Positions 56,261 to 64,000 of a stretch of DNA of 64,000 nucleotides are shown piece by piece. Source of the stretch: Thraustochytrium sp. TN22 (lineage: Eukaryota; Sar; Bigyra; Thraustochytrida; Thraustochytriidae). The notes beneath the pieces were generated by a model. It saw nothing but the letters and a program-made list of their open reading frames with translations, searched no databases and was not told where the DNA came from. Within the stretch, counting starts at the first letter, position 1; each line of letters opens with the position of its first letter. Where the stretch lies: the NCBI GenBank assembly GCA_013306675.1, contig JABLUY010000021.1, forward strand, positions 67,984 through 131,983, given 5' to 3'. The translations under genes were made by a program, and so were the position numbers.

Positions 56261-58556
56261 ATATCCCAATCACACCTCTATGCTTACTCGTATCCGCCTA
56301 CCACGCGGGGGTCCCTCGGTGACGCCCGGCACAGGGGGCACTAAAGCGTATTAAGAGGGTACTTTACTCCCGATTTGCTCCAAAAAAGTGGCCTAGAGTC
56401 TGGCGAAGTTAGTTCCGCATTCGATCAAAAACGCAGCGATGGGGCCGAGCTTGAAGAGGCCCACTCGAAGCGACCCAAGGCTCCTGCCCCCTATTCATTT
56501 TGGCCGAAGGCGTGGTGGTTAGGATGAGATGAGCTCGGCAGTTCGCCCAGAGCGGCTTTGGGGGGAGCTCGCGCGCGACTTCGTCGCGGAGCGCGCTGGA
56601 GCCGCAGGCGCTGCGGCGCGCGGCTGCAGGCGGCCCTGGCGGGTGCCTTGTGCCTGCTCTCAGCTCGCACGCCCCTGCCGCAGCGCTTGGACGTGGAGTC
56701 GGGCCCGCACTGCGACATCATGGCATCGGCGAGGCCTAACCACCGCGTGGAGGACGACAGCGACAGCGACAGCGACAGCGAGTTCGTGCCCCTGGACAAG
56801 CGGGACACAGGGGACGAAGACGAAGAAGGAGAGGAGCTTGGCGACGAGGATGCTCGTGCTGAGGCCGCTGCGCAGCAAGACTTCGAAGACATACTTGCGT
56901 TGGTCGACGAACCGACGCGTGGTGCGAGTGCATGTTCGAGGTCGGCCTCATTCAGCACAAGACCGTTCCGGGGCTCGCAGTCTCGCCGGATGGAGTCGCT
57001 CGCGTCCGGCTTCCAGGCGCGGAGTGCGACGCATCGTCAGTACTATGCAGCGTCGAGATCAAGACGCGCGTCGCGCCTGGAGGCGCGGTAGACGCACGTA
57101 TCGTGAGCACCCAGATGAACACGTGGGGGACGAGACTTGGTGGAAGGCCATACCTGCCGAGCACCGCGCGCAAGTCTTGCACCAAGCTGTGGTCCTCCAA
57201 ATCGATCACGTGCTCTACGTTGCTGCCAGCACGAGTTCGTGTTTGTACGCCTGCCTCGTTGAAGTGCCTCCGGACGCCCGGCTCGCCATGGAGCGCGCTC
57301 TGAAACCGTGGGCGGACAAGCTCACGACATGGGCGCACCAGAGCATCGACAGCGGGTGCGCCGCCCAAGCCACCTGCCATCTTCGGCGAGGAGGAGGGGG
57401 CGGTGCTGAGCTCGCACTTCCGGCTGTGGCGCGCCATGCGCAAGCTTGTCGCTCTGAAGGGGCCCATGCGGCCCGTGCATGTCATCAAGTGCTTACCGCA
57501 GGAGCTATACAACGTCGCAAAGGGCGGCGTCGACGGAAGCACACAGTACGTGGAGCAGATCACCAACACGCAGTGCATGAATCTGAGCTGCGACCAGAAC
57601 ATCGCGTTGCGCACGTACAAGCAGCTCGTTGTCAACGCCATCGTGGTCTACCGCTACTTACAGGCTGCGAGGAAGAGCAACCTCGAAGACAGCGACGGGC
57701 TAAAGGCCCTCCGCGACAAGGTGAACCGCTCTGAAGCGCTCAGCACTGTCTCGTTCCGCCTCACTGTCGACATGGTCCGTCACGTCTACAGGAGCAGGCA
57801 GCTCGATACGGCGCAGGTGGAGTTCAACATGCAGCCAAGCATGCCCAAGCCCACTGGGCTCACCAGGGAAGCGGCGAGGGACCTCGTGACCGCCGGTAAG
57901 CGCAAGCGAACCCCCGAGTTGCAGAAGTTCTTCAACCACGGCCAAGCCCGCGACATCCGCCTCGATGCCGCACTGCAACATGACTCAGAGGCAGCGGGAA
58001 AGGCATCCTTCAACGCCAACAACAAGAGGATTCCCGCCAAGCGGCTCTGCGTCATCTGCGGCAAGCAAACGCACCGTCGTTGCACCATCTGCGGTGTGCC
58101 TCTGCACGTGTTCATGAGAAAGAATGAACGCACAACCTGCTTTTCCAAGTGGCACACGCGCGTGCGCGTCGAGCCTCACGAAGGCTTCAAGAAGCGCAAG
58201 ACAAACGTCAACGGAACACCTTCGCCCATTTGCCTCGATCATGTCGATTCGAGCAGCGCCAGTGCCTCGTCCGGTACCCCTACAGCGCAGAGCAGGAACG
58301 ACCACGTAGCCCAAGCCAGCTACACCGACACCCCATCAAGCCATAGTTCAAGATCCTCTCGCAGCAGCCTCAGCACGAGTCCATCGTGCCCTTGATGCAG
58401 CCCAAGTTGGCCTCAGCATCCGCACAGGCCAGTCGGAAGTGACCAACACTTTACGCTTCCATACAAACCCAGTAGTTGAAAGTTCCAAAAATGATTAGAA
58501 TCATGATAGCAACAGGTCAGTCGAGCGCAAGCAGGAGAGCCGATTTACTAGGGATA
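56261..58556 (+). repeat. transposon unit 1 (2,296 bp)
   Basis: Begins ATATCCCAATC and ends CTAGGGATA just before the next ATAT. About 450 bases of non-coding DNA precede the split coding region (56720-58395), and about 160 bases follow it. Confidence 0.9.
56720..58395 (+). pseudogene. YqaJ-nuclease / piggyBac-like transposon protein, split frame (copy 1)
   Basis: The coding region runs through overlapping frames, so it is probably decayed unless splicing or frameshifting is used. In order: an acidic N-terminus (56720-56930; EDDSDSDSDSEF), as in piggyBac transposases; a YqaJ-like PDDEXK region with FEVGLIQHKTVPGLAVSPDG (56932 on) and VEIK (about 57050-57065), then IPAEHRAQVLHQAVVLQID in another frame (from about 57145); and a C-terminal part (57361-58395) with ELYNVAKGGVDG, as in the third-aspartate region of piggyBac (GGVD), and a cysteine cluster CVICG, CTICG, CFSKWH resembling the piggyBac cysteine-rich domain. 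The central RNase H-like piggyBac core is not visible. Confidence 0.68.
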
Positions 58557-60852
58557 ATATCCCAATCACACCTCTATGCTTACTCGTATCCGCCTACCAC
58601 GCGGGGGTCCCTCGGTGACGCCCGGCACAGGGGGCACTAAAGCGTATTAAGAGGGTACTTTACTCCCGATTTGCTCCAAAAAAGTGGCCTAGAGTCTGGC
58701 GAAGTTAGTTCCGCATTCGATCAAAAACGCAGCGATGGGGCCGAGCTTGAAGAGGCCCACTCGAAGCGACCCAAGGCTCCTGCCCCCTATTCATTTTGGC
58801 CGAAGGCGTGGTGGTTAGGATGAGATGAGCTCGGCAGTTCGCCCAGAGCGGCTTTGGGGGGAGCTCGCGCGCGACTTCGTCGCGGAGCGCGCTGGAGCCG
58901 CAGGCGCTGCGGCGCGCGGCTGCAGGCGGCCCTGGCGGGTGCCTTGTGCCTGCTCTCAGCTCGCACGCCCCTGCCGCAGCGCTTGGACGTGGAGTCGGGC
59001 CCGCACTGCGACATCATGGCATCGGCGAGGCCTAACCACCGCGTGGAGGACGACAGCGACAGCGACAGCGACAGCGAGTTCGTGCCCCTGGACAAGCGGG
59101 ACACAGGGGACGAAGACGAAGAAGGAGAGGAGCTTGGCGACGAGGATGCTCGTGCTGAGGCCGCTGCGCAGCAAGACTTCGAAGACATACTTGCGTTGGT
59201 CGACGAACCGACGCGTGGTGCGAGTGCATGTTCGAGGTCGGCCTCATTCAGCACAAGACCGTTCCGGGGCTCGCAGTCTCGCCGGATGGAGTCGCTCGCG
59301 TCCGGCTTCCAGGCGCGGAGTGCGACGCATCGTCAGTACTATGCAGCGTCGAGATCAAGACGCGCGTCGCGCCTGGAGGCGCGGTAGACGCACGTATCGT
59401 GAGCACCCAGATGAACACGTGGGGGACGAGACTTGGTGGAAGGCCATACCTGCCGAGCACCGCGCGCAAGTCTTGCACCAAGCTGTGGTCCTCCAAATCG
59501 ATCACGTGCTCTACGTTGCTGCCAGCACGAGTTCGTGTTTGTACGCCTGCCTCGTTGAAGTGCCTCCGGACGCCCGGCTCGCCATGGAGCGCGCTCTGAA
59601 ACCGTGGGCGGACAAGCTCACGACATGGGCGCACCAGAGCATCGACAGCGGGTGCGCCGCCCAAGCCACCTGCCATCTTCGGCGAGGAGGAGGGGGCGGT
59701 GCTGAGCTCGCACTTCCGGCTGTGGCGCGCCATGCGCAAGCTTGTCGCTCTGAAGGGGCCCATGCGGCCCGTGCATGTCATCAAGTGCTTACCGCAGGAG
59801 CTATACAACGTCGCAAAGGGCGGCGTCGACGGAAGCACACAGTACGTGGAGCAGATCACCAACACGCAGTGCATGAATCTGAGCTGCGACCAGAACATCG
59901 CGTTGCGCACGTACAAGCAGCTCGTTGTCAACGCCATCGTGGTCTACCGCTACTTACAGGCTGCGAGGAAGAGCAACCTCGAAGACAGCGACGGGCTAAA
60001 GGCCCTCCGCGACAAGGTGAACCGCTCTGAAGCGCTCAGCACTGTCTCGTTCCGCCTCACTGTCGACATGGTCCGTCACGTCTACAGGAGCAGGCAGCTC
60101 GATACGGCGCAGGTGGAGTTCAACATGCAGCCAAGCATGCCCAAGCCCACTGGGCTCACCAGGGAAGCGGCGAGGGACCTCGTGACCGCCGGTAAGCGCA
60201 AGCGAACCCCCGAGTTGCAGAAGTTCTTCAACCACGGCCAAGCCCGCGACATCCGCCTCGATGCCGCACTGCAACATGACTCAGAGGCAGCGGGAAAGGC
60301 ATCCTTCAACGCCAACAACAAGAGGATTCCCGCCAAGCGGCTCTGCGTCATCTGCGGCAAGCAAACGCACCGTCGTTGCACCATCTGCGGTGTGCCTCTG
60401 CACGTGTTCATGAGAAAGAATGAACGCACAACCTGCTTTTCCAAGTGGCACACGCGCGTGCGCGTCGAGCCTCACGAAGGCTTCAAGAAGCGCAAGACAA
60501 ACGTCAACGGAACACCTTCGCCCATTTGCCTCGATCATGTCGATTCGAGCAGCGCCAGTGCCTCGTCCGGTACCCCTACAGCGCAGAGCAGGAACGACCA
60601 CGTAGCCCAAGCCAGCTACACCGACACCCCATCAAGCCATAGTTCAAGATCCTCTCGCAGCAGCCTCAGCACGAGTCCATCGTGCCCTTGATGCAGCCCA
60701 AGTTGGCCTCAGCATCCGCACAGGCCAGTCGGAAGTGACCAACACTTTACGCTTCCATACAAACCCAGTAGTTGAAAGTTCCAAAAATGATTAGAATCAT
60801 GATAGCAACAGGTCAGTCGAGCGCAAGCAGGAGAGCCGATTTACTAGGGATA
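58557..60852 (+). repeat. transposon unit 2 (2,296 bp, identical to unit 1)
   Basis: Every predicted open frame of unit 1 recurs here 2,296 bases later with the same translation; I saw no difference. This means very recent duplication or an assembly artefact. Confidence 0.92.
59016..60691 (+). pseudogene. YqaJ-nuclease / piggyBac-like transposon protein, split frame (copy 2)
   Basis: Identical to copy 1, including where the frames change, so any decay happened before the duplication. Same domain order: acidic start, YqaJ-like PDDEXK region, GGVD region, cysteine cluster. Confidence 0.68.
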
Positions 60853-62041
60853 ATATGGCTATCCTGATTAAACTCCGTCTAGGGCGATGGGATTGGGATA
60901 TGGCTATCCTGATTAAACTCCGTCTAGGGCGATGGGATTGGGATATGCTGGCGAGCTGCTGCTTCTGGTCGGGCGTGAGCGAAGTAGGGAACTGAACCTC
61001 AAAGGTGACGCGCAAGTTGCCGAACTGGCTAGGCACCTCGTGCACCGGCATGCCCTCATCGGGCAGCGTGATTGTCTCAAAGGGCTTGGTGATCTTGCCC
61101 TGGCGGTCGATCTCAACCTCGTGATCGTCGAGGTGCTTGAAGGTCCGGGTAAAGCCGGTGAGCGCCTCCTTGAGCGAGATCTTGATGGTCATGGTGAGGT
61201 CATTGCCGTCGCGCTGGAAAATGCGGTGGTTCTGCTGCACGAGCACGAGCACAACGTCGCCCGGAATGCGCTTGGGCGTCTGCTCGGACATGTACTTGAG
61301 GCGGATCTCCTGGCCCTCCTGCATGCCACGCTCGATATGCGCCGTGAGCGTCTTCTGCTCGTTCTTGCACTTTTCCGTGGATGGGATCTCCTCCTCCTGC
61401 TGCACGATAAAGCCGCCCATTTGCCTCTGCACGAGGCGGCGCTCGTTGGGACAGCGGCCGCACGAGGCGCAACGCGCCTTGGCCTTGGCGCTGAGGTCGG
61501 GCTTGTTGCAGCGCGCGCACACAACCCTTCGGTTGATGCGCGTGTCCTTCTCGGAGCCATTGTAGAGCTCCTCCAGCGTGACCTTGAGGCGCATCTGATA
61601 GTCGCCGCCGCGGTTGCCACGTTGCATGCCGCCAAAGAACCCGCCGAACATGCCGCCGCCCGCCGCGCCGCGTTCTTCCTCGGCCTCGGCCTCGCGCACG
61701 AGCGCCATCCCGCCCTGGTCGAAGAGCATCTTCTTCTCCTCGCTGGACAAAACCTCGTACGCGAAGGACGCCTCGCGGAACTTGTTCTCTGCATCCTCGT
61801 CGTCCGGGTTGCGATCCGGGTGGTACTTGAGCGACAGCTTGCGGTACGCCGACTTGATCTCCTTGGGCGACGCGTCCTCGTCCAGGCCCAGCACCTCGTA
61901 CAGGTCAATCTCCTCCACGGCGGGCGGCTCTCGCGCGCGCCGCCGCCCGCCCCCGCCCCCGGGGAAGAACGCCTCGGTCTGCTGTGCCACCAGCGCGGCC
62001 AGCAGCGTGCACAGCCCGGCGGCCGCCGTCGTCGCCCTCAT
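60797..62041 (-). CDS. DNAJB11: ERdj3/DNAJB11-like ER co-chaperone with transposon-derived tail
   Basis: 414 residues as now read, from the ATG at 62041. A cleavable signal peptide (1-24, MRATTAAAGLCTLLAALVAQ) leads into a J domain (about 46-110) with HPD at 74-76, a Gly/Phe/Met stretch, and a substrate-binding region with CARCNKPDLS and CASCG cysteine pairs, then GDVVLVLVQQNHRIFQRDGN and LPDEGMPVHEVPSQFGNLRV. This fits ERdj3/DNAJB11, an Hsp70 (BiP) partner in the ER lumen. Residues 367-414 come from the inserted transposon, including two copies of a 15-residue repeat. Without the insertion the protein would end LASIL at 367. An open frame upstream to 62440 is Arg/Ala-rich and would bury the signal peptide, so it is not used. 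Confidence 0.9.
   Translation of the reverse strand: MRATTAAAGLCTLLAALVAQQTEAFFPGGGGGRRRAREPPAVEEIDLYEVLGLDEDASPKEIKSAYRKLSLKYHPDRNPDDEDAENKFREASFAYEVLSSEEKKMLFDQGGMALVREAEAEEERGAAGGGMFGGFFGGMQRGNRGGDYQMRLKVTLEELYNGSEKDTRINRRVVCARCNKPDLSAKAKARCASCGRCPNERRLVQRQMGGFIVQQEEEIPSTEKCKNEQKTLTAHIERGMQEGQEIRLKYMSEQTPKRIPGDVVLVLVQQNHRIFQRDGNDLTMTIKISLKEALTGFTRTFKHLDDHEVEIDRQGKITKPFETITLPDEGMPVHEVPSQFGNLRVTFEVQFPTSLTPDQKQQLASISQSHRPRRSLIRIAISQSHRPRRSLIRIAILSLVNRLSCLRSTDLLLS
60853..60942. repeat. two 45-bp tandem repeats at the right transposon end
   Basis: Perfect 45-bp direct repeat (ATATGGCTATCCTG ... GATTGGG) twice, followed by ATAT. In the DnaJ direction each repeat encodes 15 in-frame residues (SQSHRPRRSLIRIAI), so the DnaJ frame now runs through both. 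The right inverted repeat of the transposon lies at the end of each unit. Confidence 0.93.
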
Positions 62042-63388
62042 TTCGCCTGCGCGCTGCTCGCTGCCGCGGCCCTCCTCCTTCTCCTCGTCCTCCTCGTCCT
62101 CCTCCTCCTTCTCGCAGGACCCAACGTTCTGGTCCTCGCGCTGCGGACCTCGCTGCCGCGCCTCGCGAGCGCTCCGAGCGCCGCGGCCAAGGGGCGCTTG
62201 GGGCCGGCGCCGCGCGCCTGCCTGCCTGCCTGCCCGCCTGCGACCCGCGCCGCAGCCTGCGCGCGCCGACTCGGCGCGCGGCCGATGGAAGGATGCGAGC
62301 GAGAAGGGGTCTGCCGCCGCCGGCGCGGTGCCGCCGCGGCCGAGACTCCGGCGCCAAGCTGGCACGGGCACTCTGCGTGTCGCCGCGCGCAACGCTCGCG
62401 CGGCGCCCTGCCTCGCACGGGTGCCGCGCACGGGGCTCACGCGCGCCCTACCCCCCCCCTCATTAAATGGGCTGGAGAGTAGTCTGGAGCGTGGACCTGC
62501 TCGGCATTGTCGCGATCAAGGTCGCCACTGGCATGTATGCGCGGCCACGGACGGAGTTCAAGTTATGGTGGACCGCGCGGCGTCATCTGCTGTGTCTTCA
62601 AGTCACATTGCATCGCATGAGCCGGAGCCGCCACCGCATCGAGAGAAAGCCGACCTCGGCACATGTGCGGCTGCGCATTGTGCGACGACATGTCATGACT
62701 GTCAGTACGTCTGCGCGTTGCCGCGGACGGAATTGTTTGGTGGACAACTGTCGTCTGCTGTGTCTTGCATTGCATCGCATGAACCGGAACCGCCACCGCA
62801 TCGCGAGAAAGTCGTCTCGGCACATGTGCGGCTGCGCGAATGTCATGTCCTGACTGTGAGTACGTCTGCGCGAAGGACTCGGGCCGCCTCGGGCCGGCCT
62901 GGGCAAGATTCCCATCCAAGCTTGCTTGCCACGGTCTCCACGAACTCGTCTCGCATCGTAAAAGGCGTGGAAGCGCAAATCCCGCGCCTCACCAAACGAA
63001 AAGGCACCACAGCATCATCTTCTGCAGCGAGGAGCTGAGCGAACCTAGCTAAGAACTAGCCCCAGTCCGAGTCATAAGCACGCGTGAGCTCTCAGCTCGG
63101 CCGCGGCTGTCGTGGCGACTTCGTGCCGCTCGCCTCGCCGTCGTCGCGCATGGCCGTCTTGGACGGCGTGTTGACGTGAAGCCCAGGCCGCCGTGCTTGC
63201 GCTGCAACGGCCTGCGGACAGCATAAGTGGCTCAGCGCGGAACCTGGCGGGGCGAGCAGGCAGGCGAGCAAAGCAGGCAATCCGAGTTGGCCGCCGAGCG
63301 AGGCTCGATCGATCGATCGGGCGATCGATCCGGGCGGCTGCGCGCGGAGGGGCCGGCGGCGCGGGCGCGGGCGCGAGGCTCGGCGAGG
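62042..63388. other. divergent spacer with imperfect duplication
   Basis: DnaJ leader with GCCT repeats (62216-62230), then an imperfect duplicated segment (listed separately), then leader-like GC-rich DNA before the last gene. No gene seen. Confidence 0.6.
62536..62873. repeat. imperfect tandem duplication of about 165 bp
   Basis: The stretch CTGCTGTGTCTT ... CATTGCATCGCATGA ... GGCACATGTGCGGCTGCGC ... GTACGTCTGCGCG occurs at about 62536-62703 and again at 62711-62873. Spacing between matching points is 162-175 bases because of indels, so it is older than the identical transposon units. Confidence 0.88.
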
Positions 63389-64000
63389 ATGTCGGGCGAG
63401 GAGCGGCAGGTGCCGCCGCGGCCCAGGCTGGCGGACCGGTGGCTGCAGGCGGCCGCGCAGTCGTCGGCGCGCAACGTGCGGCGCGATGAGGACCCAGCGC
63501 TGGGCCAACGCCAGGGCGCGGCCGGGTCGCGCGTCAAGGAGCTGCAGCGGCAGCTCTCGCAGCGCAGCAGCGAGGAGGCGCCGCCGCTGCCGCAGACCAG
63601 GCCGCAGCGGCAGCTGCCGGCGCGGCCGGCCCGGCTCGCGAGCTCGCGCCTGAGCGGGTCCGGCTCCAGCTCCAACACGGACGTGGACCTGGTCAAGCAG
63701 GCCTCCGGCGGGGACGCCGGCGGCGAGGCCGCCGCCCAAAGCGATGAGCTGCAGAAGAGCCCCGGGCCCAAGTCCGGGTCGTCGCGCGGTTCGACGCTGC
63801 GCAAGGACCGCGACGAGGACCAGGGCGGCGCCGGCGCCACGGGCGAGGCCGAGGCGCCCAGCCCGAGCCAGGAGCTGCGCGAGGGCAAGCGGGAGGGTAG
63901 GAGGTCGTCCTCGAGGCGGTCTTCGACACGGTCCGCGCGGTCTGCCGCCACGGAGGAAGACGAGGGCGAACAGGCGCTGACCTCTGCAGATCTGGACGCG
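63389..64000 (+). CDS. unknown protein, 5' part only
   Basis: Open from the ATG at 63389 (MSGEERQVPPRPRLADRWLQ) to the window edge, 204 codons. The visible part is disordered and polar: Gln/Arg/Pro-rich near 45-85, Ser/Gly-rich near 90-110, and a Ser/Arg stretch (RRSSSRRSSTRSARS) near 175-190, then acidic. Such a start is common in large signalling or RNA-related proteins, but nothing allows a family call. Even codon composition over 612 bases without a stop and a GC-rich leader support a real gene. Confidence 0.65.
   Translation, partial: MSGEERQVPPRPRLADRWLQAAAQSSARNVRRDEDPALGQRQGAAGSRVKELQRQLSQRSSEEAPPLPQTRPQRQLPARPARLASSRLSGSGSSSNTDVDLVKQASGGDAGGEAAAQSDELQKSPGPKSGSSRGSTLRKDRDEDQGGAGATGEAEAPSPSQELREGKREGRRSSSRRSSTRSARSAATEEDEGEQALTSADLDA

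Larger units (their letters stand above)
56261..60946. mobile_element. composite DNA transposon flanked by ATAT, inserted in a DnaJ gene
   Basis: The outer ends are ATATCCCAATC (56261-56271) and GATTGGGATAT (60936-60946), perfect 11-bp inverted repeats; reading ATAT as a target-site duplication leaves 7-bp ends CCCAATC/GATTGGG. Inside lie two identical 2,296-bp units (56261-58556, 58557-60852) and then two 45-bp repeats (60853-60942). Every internal boundary also starts with ATAT. Removing everything between the outer ATAT copies restores a DnaJ frame ending Ile-Leu-stop, which is strong evidence that this is one insertion at ATAT. The four-base duplication and the C-terminal part of its protein point to a piggyBac relative, although piggyBac proper uses TTAA. 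Confidence 0.82.

Noticed and set aside
56529-57734. 401-codon frame in the transposon taken as one protein
   Set aside because: Only its middle part has YqaJ-like features; the rest is out of frame with the acidic and C-terminal parts, so the frame as a whole is not a protein.
60932-62482. 516-codon open frame antisense to the DnaJ gene
   Set aside because: Its composition mirrors the DnaJ codons; the J domain and signal peptide are on the minus strand.

Overview
The window is nuclear DNA of a very GC-rich, gene-dense unicellular eukaryote. About 25 protein-coding genes lie on both strands, many as tightly spaced convergent pairs with gaps of 130 to 310 bases. Introns are rare and short (74 to 131 bases, GT-AG); I can support them in five genes. 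Coding and spacer DNA are both full of pure short tandem repeats (CAG, CGG, GGCA, GCGA, CTAG). Eukaryotic markers are a 20S proteasome alpha subunit, TRAPPC3/Bet3, CIAO1, RRP8, a CCDC22-like Commander subunit, MOB, OTUD5-like DUB, cyclic-nucleotide phosphodiesterase and ERdj3. A protein with four EsV-1-7 cysteine repeats, a motif known mainly from stramenopile algae and their viruses, makes a stramenopile the best guess (a labyrinthulomycete-like protist would fit), but this is inference. No plastid gene is visible.

Layout. 0-6.6 kb: AASDH-like adenylation/PQQ protein, papain-like protease with a membrane anchor, small membrane protein. 7.6-12.7 kb: CAMK-type kinase, thioredoxin-TPR protein with a mitochondrial-type leader, CCDC22-like. 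13.8-17.7 kb: proteasome alpha-4 type, RRP8, Golgi-type sulfotransferase. 18.8-21.8 kb: EsV-1-7 protein, a 35-bp minisatellite with higher-order structure, OTU deubiquitinase. 24.6-32.1 kb: MOB protein, zinc deaminase, CIAO1, two unknown proteins. 32.2-41.4 kb: giant RCC1/EF-hand protein and a 1,637-residue helical-repeat protein, divergent. 42.3-47.7 kb: CTFxP-repeat protein, stand-alone cyclodeaminase, opine dehydrogenase. 48.4-55.6 kb: bZIP protein, TRAPPC3, phosphodiesterase. 56.3-60.9 kb: a recently inserted transposon. 60.8-62.0 kb: ERdj3/DNAJB11-like chaperone hit by that insertion. 63.4 kb to the end: 5' part of an unknown gene.

The genes are mostly unrelated housekeeping and signalling genes with no operon-like logic. 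The most unusual part is the transposon. Two identical 2,296-bp units carry a YqaJ-like (PDDEXK) nuclease region together with a piggyBac-like C-terminal region and cysteine cluster. The whole insertion is flanked by ATAT and sits exactly at the last codons of the DnaJ gene: removing it in silico restores a stop two codons on. A 12-base micro-exon in the cyclodeaminase gene, and short-tandem-repeat leaders just upstream of many start codons, are further points of interest.
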